Source: Actinomucor elegans
Lineage: Eukaryota; Mucoromycota; Mucoromycetes; Mucorales; Mucoraceae
DNA: 64,000 nt
Assembly: GCA_026027325.1 (NCBI GenBank)
Contig: JAMSLZ010000006.1
Span: 992,001-1,056,000, forward strand
Reading direction: 5' to 3'
This document shows, piece by piece, positions 1-11,156 of this stretch. The notes beneath the pieces were generated by a model that did no database searches, was not told where the DNA came from, and worked only from the letters and a program-made list of their open reading frames with translations. Position 1 is the first letter of the stretch; each line of letters begins with the position of its first letter. The position numbers and the translations under genes were made by a program.

Positions 1-375
1 AAGAAGGGCCTTACACCTGAAGGTACACGCCCTGAAGATTTGAGTTTCGGTGCAGTTTTGTTTGCTGGTGGTAAGTTTTCGAGATCGCGGAAAGTTTAGG
101 ATCAAATATACTAAATTTTTATATATAAAGGTATGGCTGGTGTTGCTATGTGGACTATTGCTATTCCTCCTGATGTACTCAAGTCTCGTTTGCAATCTGC
201 TCCTGCTGGTACTTACAGTGGATTGGGTGACTGTCTCAAGAAGACTATCAAGACAGATGGCCCTGCTGCTCTTTTCAAGGGCCTTGGTCCTGCCATGTTG
301 AGAGCTTTCCCTGCCAATGCTGCCACTTTCTTGGGTGTGGAATACTCTATGAGAGCTATGAACATGGTCTTTTAA
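1..375 (+). CDS. CRC1: Mitochondrial carnitine/acylcarnitine carrier, 3' part
   Basis: C-terminal part of a mitochondrial carrier that exchanges acylcarnitine for carnitine across the inner membrane; the 5' end lies outside the window. Exons 1..70 and 131..375, intron 71..130 (GTAAGT...AAG). The last carrier repeat is visible: the signature PPDVLKSRLQ, then the matrix helix with GTYSGL and DGPAALFKGL, then the final helix MLRAFPANAATFLGVEY. The RAFPANAA segment and the preceding AMWTIAIPPDV are typical of the Crc1/AcuH/CACT subgroup among carriers. The next gene on the same strand is carnitine acetyltransferase, which supports the substrate assignment. Family membership is certain; the exact substrate is inferred from subgroup motifs and neighbour. 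Confidence 0.88.
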
Positions 376-710
376 GAATAGAATCAAAGAACCCTGTAGA
401 TAAACCATTCATATAAACTGTTTTCTTTTGGAAACATTTAAGTGTATTTTTAATAAACCGCCATTTTCATCAACTTAGACACTTAAGAGTTGTATTAAAG
501 CGGAAAGTTGCACATGCGCACTAGTGATTTTCTGTGGGGCAGTTTTTTTTGTATTAGCGTGTAACATTGGTAGACGTGCAATTCTGCTGACACAAAGCTA
601 TTTCAAGTTTCAGTCAGCTTTTTTATTATTAGTGTGTTCCTTTTTCACTTAAATATCGAGTTTTTTTCTTTCTGTGCCTTTCTTTTGGTTTAACAACATA
701 TTATCGCACT
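376..710. other. Intergenic region between carrier and CAT2
   Basis: AT-rich 335-bp spacer holding the 3' UTR of the carrier gene and the promoter of the carnitine acetyltransferase gene. No gene is seen. The T-rich stretch just before the next ATG is typical of fungal promoters. Confidence 0.6.
534..539 (+). promoter_or_regulatory. Possible Mig1/CreA-type site upstream of CAT2
   Basis: GTGGGG fits the SYGGRG core bound by Mig1/CreA carbon-catabolite repressors and has a short AT-rich stretch on its 5' side (GATTTTCT), as Mig1 sites do. It lies about 170 bp upstream of the carnitine acetyltransferase ATG, a gene class that is glucose-repressed in other fungi. Single six-base matches are common by chance, so this is only a candidate. 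Confidence 0.22.
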
Positions 711-2955
711 ATGTCTTTCCTTCGAACCGCTACGAGAGCATCACCTCGTTTTACTATGGCTGCTGTAAGTACATGCATTACTCTTTGTTCATTAAATCAT
801 TGAACTTTTTTTTTTGCGTCATGTAGAGATCTACATTTGCTCGTCGCGCTATGGCGACTGCGAAGCCTGAGCCCAAGACTCCTGTCGACCCTAACGCTGC
901 TGGACCCATGTTCAAGTACCAAAACAACTTGCCCAAGTTGCCTGTTCCTGCTTTAGGTGCTACTCTTCAAAAGTACCTTCAGTCTGTTCGTCCTCTTTTG
1001 GATGATGCCGAGTACAAAAAAACAGAACAAGCTGTCAAGGATTTTGAAGCTCCCGGTGGTCTCGGTCTCAAGTTACAAGAGCGTTTGATGGCTCGCTTCA
1101 ACGACCCTAGCGTTGTGAACTGGATGGAAGATTGGTGGTTAGATCAAGCTTATATGGGTTATCGTGATCCTGTAGTGATTTATGTCAGCTACTTCTTCCT
1201 GTTCAAGGATGACAAGTTGCGCAAGTCTCCTGCTCAACGCGCTGCAGCTATCACCACTGCCGCACTCGAATTCAAGAAGCAAATTGTCGAGTAAGTACAT
1301 CTTTTTTTTTTTGAGTGATCGTGTTATAGACTTACTTATTCCCCCTTATAGTAAAACTCTTTCTATTGAAATGGCCAAGGGTGAGCCAATGTGTATGGAT
1401 TCTTACAAATACATGTTCAATAACTGCCGTATGCCCAAGAAGCCATCTGATTATGAAGCTATCTTTGACCCTGTCAAAAATAACCATGTCGTTGTTATCC
1501 GCAAGAACAAGTTTTATGTTATTGACACTATTCACAATGGCAAGCAATTGTCTACCAATGAGCTTCAACAACAATTCCAACGAATCATTGATCAAGCAGG
1601 ATCTGGAAAGGGTCTTCCTATTGGTGTTTTAACTTCTGATAACCGCGACAGATGGACTGAGGTAAGATGCCATTGGCTGTTTATAATTGCGGGGAAGAAG
1701 ATCATGGGAAATTAAATACATACATCGAATGTCATAGTATAGAGAACGTTTGGTTGCCGCTAATCCTGAGAATGCTCGTACTTTGGAAAAGGTTGAATCA
1801 TCTGATTTCGTAGTTTGTCTTGATGATCAAACACCTATTACCCGTGATGAAGGTTCTCGCGCCTGCTGGCACGGTGATGGCCGTAATCGTTTCTTTGACA
1901 AGCCCCTTCAGTTCATTGTCTTTGAGAATGGTAAGGCTGGTTTCATGGGAGAGGTAAGTCAACATAATAATGGGTTAGTATAACGATTAACATATAGAAT
2001 AGCACTCTTGTATGGATGGTACTGCCACTTGTCGTTTGAATGAATACGTTTGCGATGGGTAAGCATTATTAGATAATACAGTCTGGGGTATAGCACTTTT
2101 CTCACACACAAAAAAAAAAAACCTAGATTGAACAGAGATAAGATCAATCATGGTTCCATTGAAATTCGTTCTGACCTTCCTGAACCCACTGAACTCAAGT
2201 TCCATGTTAACGATACTATCACCAAGGATATTCAAACTGCTGAGTCCAACTTTGATGCACTCATCAACAAGCACGAGTTGACTGTCTTGTGTTATCAATC
2301 CTTCGGCAAGAACTTGATCAAAAAGTTCAAGTGTTCGCCTGACGGTTTCACTCAAATGGTAATTCAATTGGCTTACTACAAGATGTTTGGTACTTCTCGC
2401 CCTACTTATGAGTCTGCTCAAACTCGTAAATTCCAACGTGGCCGTACTGAAACTGCACGTACTGTCACTACAGAATCGGTTGCTTTTGTCAAGACCATGG
2501 AAGATCCTTATGCTTCCAACGATTCCAAGATTGCTGCCTTCCGTGCTGCTCTCAAAAAACAGGGTGCCTACATGGCTGATGCCGTCAATGGCCATGGTGT
2601 TGACCGTCATTTGTTTGGCTTAAAGAACTGCATCCAAAATGGTGAAGAGAAGCCTGAGCTCTTTACTCAACCTATCAATGCCTATTCTTCTCACTGGTAC
2701 CTCTCTACCTCTCAATTATCTTCTGAACATTTTGATGGTTACGGCTGGGGTCAAGTTGTAAACGATGGTTTCGGCTGTGCCTACATGATCAAGAACAATG
2801 CACTTCAATTCAACGTCGCTAGTGTCAAGGATCTTGAGGTCCATGGTACCAAGCACATTAACGGTACTCATCATTTCAAACAATGTCTCGAAGACGCTGC
2901 CAATGATTTGAGAGACTTGTTGAACACCGAACTTGCTGCTGAGGCCAAATTGTAA
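711..2955 (+). CDS. CAT2: Carnitine O-acetyltransferase, mitochondrial/peroxisomal
   Basis: Transfers acetyl groups between CoA and carnitine so that acetyl units can leave or enter peroxisomes and mitochondria. Exons 711..764, 827..1290, 1352..1661, 1738..1953, 2003..2058, 2127..2955; 642 aa, the usual size. The choline/carnitine acyltransferase fold is clear: NLPKLPVPAL at the N-terminus, WWLDQAYMGYRDPVVI, and the catalytic histidine (about His349) in GEHSCMDG, which sits exactly at the start of exon 5. Residues 1-26 (MSFLRTATRASPRF...) are basic and hydroxylated like a mitochondrial presequence, while the protein ends in AKL, a type-1 peroxisomal signal. A second Met at position 851 (exon 2) could start a form lacking the presequence. 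It lies 335 bp behind the carnitine carrier on the same strand. Confidence 0.95.
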
Positions 2956-3122
2956 ATATGCTATATAACAATGCCTTGTTTCTCTCCCCCCCCCCCCATA
3001 ATAGATTCTTATTATTATACTCGATCCTTATACATACAATAAAAAAAATGAAAACATTTTAAAACATATAGATGATATGTTTACTAGTAGTGACCATTTC
3101 CTGCAATGGTTGAGATAATAGA

Positions 3123-3311
3123 ATGGATTGGGTAGTAAAGAGCGGTTCATGGCTATATAATAAGCCAGAAAAAGTTCCCATCGCTTATACGTATATGCCG
3201 TATAATTCTCATGAGGATTACAAGGTATTAAAGTATGCGTATGAAATGAAGAGCTTACTTGATAATGCGACTCGGTTTGAGCATACATTACCAAACAGGT
3301 GTATCATTTGA
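3123..3311 (+). CDS. Possible small WWE-like protein, degenerate
   Basis: A 62-codon ORF in gene-poor DNA. It begins MDWVVKSGSW, which lines up with EWFYATGSSW of the WWE-like gene at 28849, and its C-terminal part VLKYAYEMKSLLDNATRFEH can be placed on the IYVDLFEM...IIRR end of the same gene. The middle, including the helix that normally carries the IE/LE pair, is poorly matched. It may be a diverged member of the mini-WWE family, a relic, or chance. No strong TATA box is seen; a weak CATATAG lies about 55 bp upstream. Low confidence as a working gene. Confidence 0.25.
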   Translation: MDWVVKSGSWLYNKPEKVPIAYTYMPYNSHEDYKVLKYAYEMKSLLDNATRFEHTLPNRCII

Positions 3312-4263
3312 CTGAGAACGGCAGAAATCTCTTGGTGTAATTCGTACACTATTACTATTATACTAATGTATTATGCTGGTGAAAACTAATTTTTCATCTA
3401 TAAGCTAACTAATATGTGTTACAAGAAGTATTATAGGTACAGAACCCAAATTAAAAAGAGTTATTATATCAATGATAAAAAGTGGCATAGGATCGAAAAG
3501 GACTCATACAGCTTGTTAAGCGTTGATAGCTGGACCATACTTGATTTGATGGTAGGATCTCGCTTTAAATCCAATAACCCCGAACATTCCAGTTTTTATG
3601 CTATGCAATTAATGTCCTTAATAATCTTGATTATTTTCAATTAAAACTGCGGTATATACCATATCTCTAAAGCGTTTTAAATAAAGCAAGCTAAAAATAT
3701 ATAAAAAAAAAAAAAAAAAAAAAAAAGCAAAACAAAGGTACCATCCCGCTATCATTATAAAATTATATCACGTTTGATTGTATTTCAGCTATTAAAGCTT
3801 ATCATATCACTGTTTGGTTTCATTTACCTTTTAAATAATAACAAAGTGTCTATAAGTAAAATACGTGCATATCTTAATTGTAGATTCAATGATATAAAAG
3901 GTATTTTATTTCCACATAGTCAGAGAATGACTATTGACCAAATATAGAATTTTTGGAATTTTACAAATATACTGATAGCTGGAATGTTTTTTATATAAAA
4001 ATGTGTTTATACACTCCTAACTATACTCCTAAAACTCTAATTTAGTGCTCTATAAGTAATAATGATGTCTTGAAAGTTTGGACCCCAGATGATGATAGTC
4101 TTGCGAAATTTTCAAAGATCACTTCTTACGGCTCATTTTCAACATCGCTATATGCTCAGAATGAAGCCTTGAATCCGCCAAAGCTATTATTTGACCAGAG
4201 TACAACAAATATTAGGATGCTAGTGATTAGTTTTAATTAGCACATATGATATGCCTATTCAAA

Positions 4264-4333
4264 TAGATCTCTCAGCCGATTTCAGTTTAAAGTCGCATCA
4301 AGCTAGTAGTTCATGTCCAAAATGGATTGCTCC
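4264..4333 (-). repeat. Dispersed ~75-bp repeat, copy 1
   Basis: Read on the minus strand it contains CAATCCATTTTGGACATGAA, then GATGCGACTTTAAACTGA and GGCTGAGAGATCT, the same ordered blocks found in about a dozen other intergenic copies of this window. Confidence 0.55.
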
Positions 4334-4837
4334 ATAAATTACATACATTATTCCAGCTGAAGAGCAATGAGTATATTGCAATTATTCATGATGAATTGAT
4401 AATCTATATGTATTTTATATAATTGCATCCATTTATTTGAAGATCTTTACGCTAATCTCGATATAAAGCTGTGCTAATCACCTTAAAGTTACGCATAGGC
4501 TCCACTTGGGAACCTTTATCATGCAACACATTTTTTTTCTTTGTTGCATCAAATAATAAAAACACAAGGAGCAACCAAGATGCGAAGCTTTTTGCGGTGA
4601 AGCTATTGATCGGTATCCGATCAAAGAGCTCCGATCATCGAACGTTACACGGTCTTTACCATTGGTAAACAGTCTACTAAAGCTAATTGGCTTAAAATTT
4701 CTCATTTTGTAGTGCACTGGGAAACGACAACCCAGTTGACTGTCAAACGATAGAGCGTCAGCCTAAATTTGACCTTTTTTTTTCTTCTCTCTCTCTCTTT
4801 TTCCTTTCTTTCTTTTTGTATATATACCGGTTGTCAA

Positions 4838-7800
4838 ATGGTTTCTACACGTCGTACATCCAAAAAAGCCAAGCTACAAGAAATTGAGTCTTTAGCATCG
4901 GCAGCTGTAGCAAACGTTGCAACAGAAGATGGTGTGCAAGATATGGAGATTGACGAGGAGAAGGAGGTTGATGATTTTCAAGATCCTATTACTATTGCTC
5001 CTGTATCAGTTCGTATCACTCGCTATTCGAAAGACAAAGGAAAAGCGCCCTTAATACGATCTGATTCAACTCAATCCCTGCGATCCCGAGTTCAACGATT
5101 AAAGGTGGCAGAATCGTCAAGTGCTTCTCCAACGAACAGCAGCAGCATTGGACGTCGCTCTCTCCGTAGCAGTCCTACCTCTAGCACGACTCCGGATGAA
5201 AACACAGATGATGAAGATGATCTTTTTAGTGAAGCTACTTCCGCAGCCACTCCATTGTCTTTAACTGAGTTTGATTCTGGTTCGCAGCAAATTTCGCAGA
5301 ATGAAGAGGTGGATCAATTACTGCAAGAATATGATGGTGAAGGAGGTCTGACACGCAGTACTTCCGAAGAGGATAGTGATTCTGATCTAGAAGAGTCCAG
5401 TAATAGTGATAGTTCAGAAGAACGTAATGTCGTTCGTAGACGGGTTCCTGCTGCACGAAGACGGCAACCCGCTGCCCGCAGAAGAAGAGAACCTGCTGTA
5501 AGTCGCGTTTTTTTTAAAAAAAAAGAACACGTAAACTGACACGCGTTATTGACCTTTATCTATATATGGTATCATTGTAGTACATGCGTACCCGTACTCA
5601 AATCTTGCACCACAACAAAGAACTGGAAACCATTTGGGACGATCTTGAGAAGATAAAGCCTAACGAAGTCGTGCCTATTGAACAACCCCCCGATTTATTC
5701 TTGCCTCTTTTGCCCTTTCAAAAATATGGTGTAGGATGGATGCTTCAACAAGAAAGTATGAAGGCCGTAAAGTATCCTGTTTACAAGTAAATGATATCCT
5801 CACTAATTTTTTATTACATGCATAATAGTTCAACGGTGGCATTCTGGCTGATGAAATGGGTATGGGCAAAACCATTCAAATGATTTCTTTGCTTTTAAGC
5901 GATAAAAAGAAGCCCAATCTTGTTATTGCACCCACCGTGGCTATTATGCAATGGAAGAGTGAAATAGAGAAGCATACAAACAATGCACTCTCTGTTTACA
6001 TGTTTCACGGTGCAAAGCGTGTCAAGGATGCAGAATTCCTCGAAGGGTTTGATGTAGTCTTGTCTACCTGTAAGTTTTTTTATATTATTTTTATTATTAG
6101 TGAGCAGCGAATGGATTTATTAAACGGCTCATCTTATATATAGTTTCCGTCATGGAGGGTGACTTTAGATATCAGGAATACGGCCGCAAAAAGAAGTCTA
6201 CCAATACCATTCATAAAGAGAAGTCCGTCTTACACAATATTCAATGGCACCGCGTTATCTTGGATGAGGTACATACTTTGAATAACCGTTAAAACACGTT
6301 TTGTTATAGTAACACTTCTTCTGTAGGCTCATAATATCAAAGATAGATCTTGTAATACAGCTAGATCAGTGGTAATGTATTCTTCAAAAAAAAAAAGGAG
6401 CAATTAGAAAAGATCTCACTAATATGCGCTCTAGTTCAACCTTAATGGTAAATTCAAATGGTCTTTAACAGGTACTCCTCTTCAGAACCGTGTTGGTGAA
6501 CTGTACTCTTTGATTCGTTTCATGCAAGCAGGTAAAACTATATAAAAAGTATTTAAGCTAGTGTTTAGACTTTTGACTTTTTTTTTTTTTGCTAGATCCT
6601 TTCGCTTACTACTATTGTAAAAACTGTCCTTGTAAACAGCTTAGTTGGAAGTTCTCTGATAAACGAACCTGTGATGAATGTGGCCATACTCCTATGAGGC
6701 AAGTATATCTAGTTTATATAGGACATATAAAAAAAACTAATGAAAAATGACTATTAGTCATGCTTGTTGGTGGAACAACGAAGTACTTCGACCTATCCAA
6801 CAATTCGGTTACTCTGGCGAAGGTCGTGAAGCTCTTCATAAGCTCAAACTGTTGTTGAATCGAATCATGCTGAGAAGAACCAAGATTCAATGTGCTGATG
6901 ATTTGGGCCTTCCTCCTCGTACCGTAATTGTACGTCGTGATATCTTTAGTGAGGAAGAAGAAGATTTCTATCGCTCTCTTTACTCAGATGTTACGCGTCA
7001 ATTCACTTCGTATGTAGAGCAAGGCACTGTTTTGAATAACTATGCCAATATTTTTGAATTGCTGATGAAGATGCGTCAATGCGGTATGTTTGTACAAAAA
7101 AAGTTATTTAGTAAGCATGTATGTATACTAACCCTTTACAAAAGCTGATCATCCTGATCTTGTGATTAAAAAATCAACTGATAATAAGCAATTGGTTTGC
7201 ATGTTATGTAATGATCCGCCCGAGGTAACTCTAAAGAGATTCAACATGCGATTTTATAGTAACTCTAATATGATAATAGGATGCTGTTGCTGCTGCTTGT
7301 AAACATGTATTCTGTAGAGAAGTATGCAGACAATTATATACTTTTTGATTATAGTACTTATTTATATACATATAGTGCTGCTTGCAATACACGAATAGCT
7401 TTGGCGAAGATGAGGGTGAAAAACCTCGTTGCCCTTCCTGCTTTATGAATTTCACTGTGGATCTTACTCAACCTCCCTTGGAGCTTGAGGACACTTCAAG
7501 TAATACAGGTATTAATGCAAATTATGCTAAATCCAGTATTGTCAATCGTATCAATATGGATAAATGGAGAAGTTCTACCAAGATTGAAGCACTTGTAGAA
7601 GAACTTTTCAAATTGAGACGTGAAGACAAGACTATCAAGAGGTATTGAAAAAAAATATCACCAGACGGAGTGAAAGAGTGGATTTAAGCTTATTCATTTC
7701 TTGTTAGTATTGTATTTTCTCAATTTGTCAACTTCCTGGATCTTGTTTACTGGAGATTATCACGCGCCGGATTTGAGTGTATTCGCTTAGATGGTACCAT

Positions 7801-8545
7801 GACGCCTGAACGTCGAGATGCAGCGATTAAACAGTAAGTTTAATGAAAATGTATCCGTGAGAGAATTTCTTTCTTATGTTATATGATAGTTTCATGACAA
7901 AGCCTTCGTGCACAGTGTTTTTGATTAGTCTTAAAGCCGGTGGTGTTGCGTTGAATCTGACTGAAGCAAGTCGTGTCTTCATTTGGTAAGCTAATATTAA
8001 ACATCAGTGGTTCATTCTGTCTCACAATCATCTATTTAAAGTGATCCTTGGTGGAACCCAGTAAGTGACTAGTGAAAAAAAAAAATGGGTGGATCAAGTA
8101 TTTAACCGTTTTACTATTATATTATAATATCACCATTACAGGCTTCTGAATGTAAAGTATTATCACCATAAAAAGAACAATTCTCGATACTAACTCTATC
8201 TTTTTTTTTATCGATCTAGTACAAGTATGAAACAATAATACGGGCTTCATATTTGATTTTAAGCTCATTATCTTTATTATATATAAATAGGCTATGGATC
8301 GTATTCACAGACTTGGACAATATAGGCCAATTAGGATTACACGTCTAATCATTGAAAATAGTATTGAGAGTCGTATTGTTCAACTACAGGAGAAAAAGAC
8401 GGCATTGGTTGAAAGCACAGTTGGTACAGTATATGTTGGCTATTGATATTGAATAATAGACTTATACTTTTTCTTATTAGATGGCAATTCTAGTGCACTT
8501 GACAAATTAACCGTAGATGATTTAAGATTTCTATTTGTCATGTGA
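4838..8545 (+). CDS. RAD16: DNA repair translocase Rad16 (SNF2 ATPase with RING finger)
   Basis: Global-genome nucleotide excision repair factor that, with Rad7, tracks chromatin and acts as E3 ligase. Model of 18 exons: 4838..5497, 5581..5766, 5829..6069, 6144..6268, 6327..6371, 6435..6531, 6596..6698, 6758..7083, 7145..7224, 7280..7321, 7376..7641, 7708..7833, 7890..7985, 8042..8060, 8142..8151, 8220..8224, 8291..8423, 8481..8545; 874 aa. An acidic, Ser-rich N-terminus (~1-220) precedes Walker A in DEMGMGKT (~293), DEAH (~405), the Zn-binding insertion with paired CxxC ([10 protein letters not shown]), [15 protein letters not shown], a C3HC4 RING (~611-660, CMLC...CKHVFC...CPSC) and the helicase C domain ending DDLRFLF. 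Intron 7 is GC-AG. Exons 14-16 are 19, 10 and 5 nt; they restore [22 protein letters not shown] 4838 is the first in frame after a CT-rich leader. Confidence 0.93.
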
Positions 8546-8804
8546 AGTGTAAAACACGATGTATTAAGGCTACATATAGTATTGATAATGAATAAAATGG
8601 CATAAAGTGGGTGATTTACTAATATTAACGGGCTTTTTTTTTTTCGTTCTTGCTTTCATAATTTACATGTGAAGTGTTTAATGTGGACTCCGCACAGCGT
8701 CATCGGAGCGCTGCTTCTGTATATATATAGAAGAGTAGTTTTACATTTGTTTCGTCTTTTTCTTCAAGTTTATATACTTTATTAAAAAAAACAACAGCAA
8801 CATC

Positions 8805-11156
8805 ATGGCACCAATTATTTCTGTAAAGGTTTCCGAAAAGATAGAAGGAGAAAGCCCCATCCATCGTTCTGTATTGGCTGAAGAGGAAGTAGTGGATACG
8901 CCTGCTCAAGGCGTTCATACTTTATATGATGTATTGCAATATTGTGTCAAGAGACGTGGTGATTATAAGGCAATGGGTTACCGCAAGTTGGAAAAGATGG
9001 TAACTGAAGATAAAGAAGTAACCAAGATTGTTGATGGTGTTGAAACCAAGCAAACAAAGACCTGGAAATACTTTCAACTGTCTCCATATCACTATGTCAC
9101 TTATAACGAACTCTCCAAGATTGCTCATGATATTGGTGCTGGTTTAGTTCACTATGGTTTATCTCCCAAGTCAAAGATTGAAATCTTTGCTCCAACAAGG
9201 TAAGAACAAAAAAAAAAGAGTTTTTAGACGTGTGTAAGTGTTCTACAGTAGACTGACACTTACCAGTATGGATTGGATGGCTGTTGCACATGGTGCTTTT
9301 ACACAAAACATTGCTATCGTTACCGCATATGAAACATTAGGCCCTGAAGGATTGCTTCATTCCATGAATGAAGCTGAAGTGGAGGCCATCTATACCAGTG
9401 CTGAACTCTTAAAGACATTGGCTGGCGTTTTGCCTACATGTACCGTCAAGCCTCTTGTCGTTTACAGTGGTGAAGCCAAACAAGAAGACTTGGCCTTGAT
9501 TCAAGCAGTGATTGGTCAAGATCGTATTGTTTCTTTGGACCAACTCAAGTCTGTTGGTGCTACCAACCCTAAAAGAGCAACTAAACCCGGTCGCGATGAC
9601 CTATGCTGTATCATGTATACTTCAGGTAGTACAGGCGCACCCAAGGGCGTCATTTTGAACCATTCTAACCTTGTGGGAGCAAGTAAGTTTTTTTTTTTTT
9701 TTTTTTAGAATATTGTGCAGTGTTTTAATAGTATTCTATCAGTTTCTGGCGTCGATACCCTTGTAGGCCATCATTTACGTGAAGGCGAAGATTATATCAT
9801 GGCCTATTTGCCTTTGGCTCATGTCCTCGAGTTCTTGGTTGAGAATACTTGTCTTTTCTGGGGCGTTACATTGGGTTACGGTTCTCCACGTACTTTGACA
9901 GATACTTCTGTGCGTAACTGTAAGGGCGATATTAAAGAATTCAGACCTACTATCATGACAGGTGTCCCCGCTGTTTGGGAATCCATTCGTAAAGGTGTCT
10001 TGAATAATGTCTCCAAGATGAGCCCTGCTGCTCAAGCCGTTTTCCATCGTGCTTTTGCTACCAAGTCTTGGCTCCAAGACCGTGGTTTGCCTACTGGTGT
10101 TCTTGATTCATTGGTATTCAGCAAAATCCAAGAACAAGTTGGCGGCCGTTTCCGTTTTGGTTTAGCTGGTGGTGCACCTATTTCTCTCGAAACTCAAAAA
10201 TTCTTATCTGTCTGTTTAGGCCCTATTCTGAACGGCTTTGGTATGACAGAATCTGGTAAGTTAGTTTTTTTTAAAAATAAAATAAGGGTGATGGTATTGT
10301 ATACTAACTGCTTATTAGTTGGCATGTGTGCTATTATGACACCTGAACATTTCACACTTGGATCTGTCGGAGGACCTGTTCCTTGCTGTGAAATCAAATT
10401 AGTAGATATACCTGATGCTAATTACCTGTCAACCAACGAAAAGCCTCAAGGTGAAATCTGGGTTCGTGGCTCTTCTGTAGCACAAGGCTACTTTAAGCAA
10501 GAAGCATTAACAAAGGAAGTATTTACGGAAGATGGATGGCTTCGTACTGGAGATGTAGGTGAATGGAATTCTGACGGCAGTTTGAATGTCATTGATCGTA
10601 TCAAGAATTTGGTAAAGCTCAGTAACGGCGAATATATTGCTTTGGAAAAATTGGAATCGGTTTACAAATCGGCCATGGGCGTAAGTAACATTTGCGTCTA
10701 CGGTGATTCACTTCAACCTCGTCCAGTAGCCATTGTGATGCCCGTTCAGGCTGTACTCAAAGAACTTGCCAAGACCGTGAATGTGGATACACAAGGAAAG
10801 TCATTCGAAGAGCTTTGTGAGAATCAAGAGATCAACAAGGCCTTCTTACTTGAATTACAAAAACAAGCTAAGCAAAACGGCCTCAAAGCACCCGAAATTG
10901 TGCATGCTGTATACCTAACTCATGAGGAATGGTCATCTGAAAATGTAAGAGTTGATTGATGATATGCCGAAGATTTACTGATGATTGTTTGTTTATGCCG
11001 ATATGTAGGGTCTTTTGACAGCTGCACAGAAACTGAAGCGTAATGCTGTGAATAAGCAATATAAAGCGCAATTAGATGCCATGTAAGTTCGATTAGACAA
11101 TGAATAACCCAATTACTAATGTCATTGTTAATAGGAATGCTTCGCAAAAGGCTTAA
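8805..11156 (+). CDS. Long-chain acyl-CoA synthetase (Faa1/Faa4 type)
   Basis: Activates long-chain fatty acids to acyl-CoA with ATP, feeding lipid synthesis or beta-oxidation. Exons 8805..9199, 9267..9682, 9743..10255, 10319..10944, 11009..11082, 11135..11156; 681 aa, as in fungal Faa proteins. Adenylate-forming motifs are intact: the P-loop-like YTSGSTGAPKG (~249), LPLAHVLEF, GGAPIS, NGFGMTES split by intron 3, GEIWVRG, the DGWLRTGDVG block and DRIKNLVKLSNGEY with the hinge. The C-terminus (LKRNAVNKQYK...) carries the catalytic-lysine region, spread over two small exons. No signal peptide. The ATG lies 40-50 bp after an A-rich leader. Symbol left open because Faa1, Faa3 and Faa4 cannot be told apart here. 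Confidence 0.93.

Larger units (their letters stand above)
2956..4837. other. Gene-poor AT-rich interval
   Basis: Nearly 1.9 kb between CAT2 and RAD16. It starts with a C homopolymer (about 2986-2997) in the CAT2 3' region, holds a small WWE-like ORF (3123..3311), a 24-A run at 3703-3726 and one copy of the dispersed repeat (4264..4333). The last 70 bp before RAD16 are CT-rich promoter. A 76-aa ORF at 3414..3644 cannot be tied to any family. Confidence 0.6.

Noticed and set aside
3414..3644. 76-aa ORF next to the 3123 WWE-like ORF
   Set aside because: Considered as a second exon of the 3123 gene via a GTGTAT donor, but no convincing frame-preserving junction or domain match was found.
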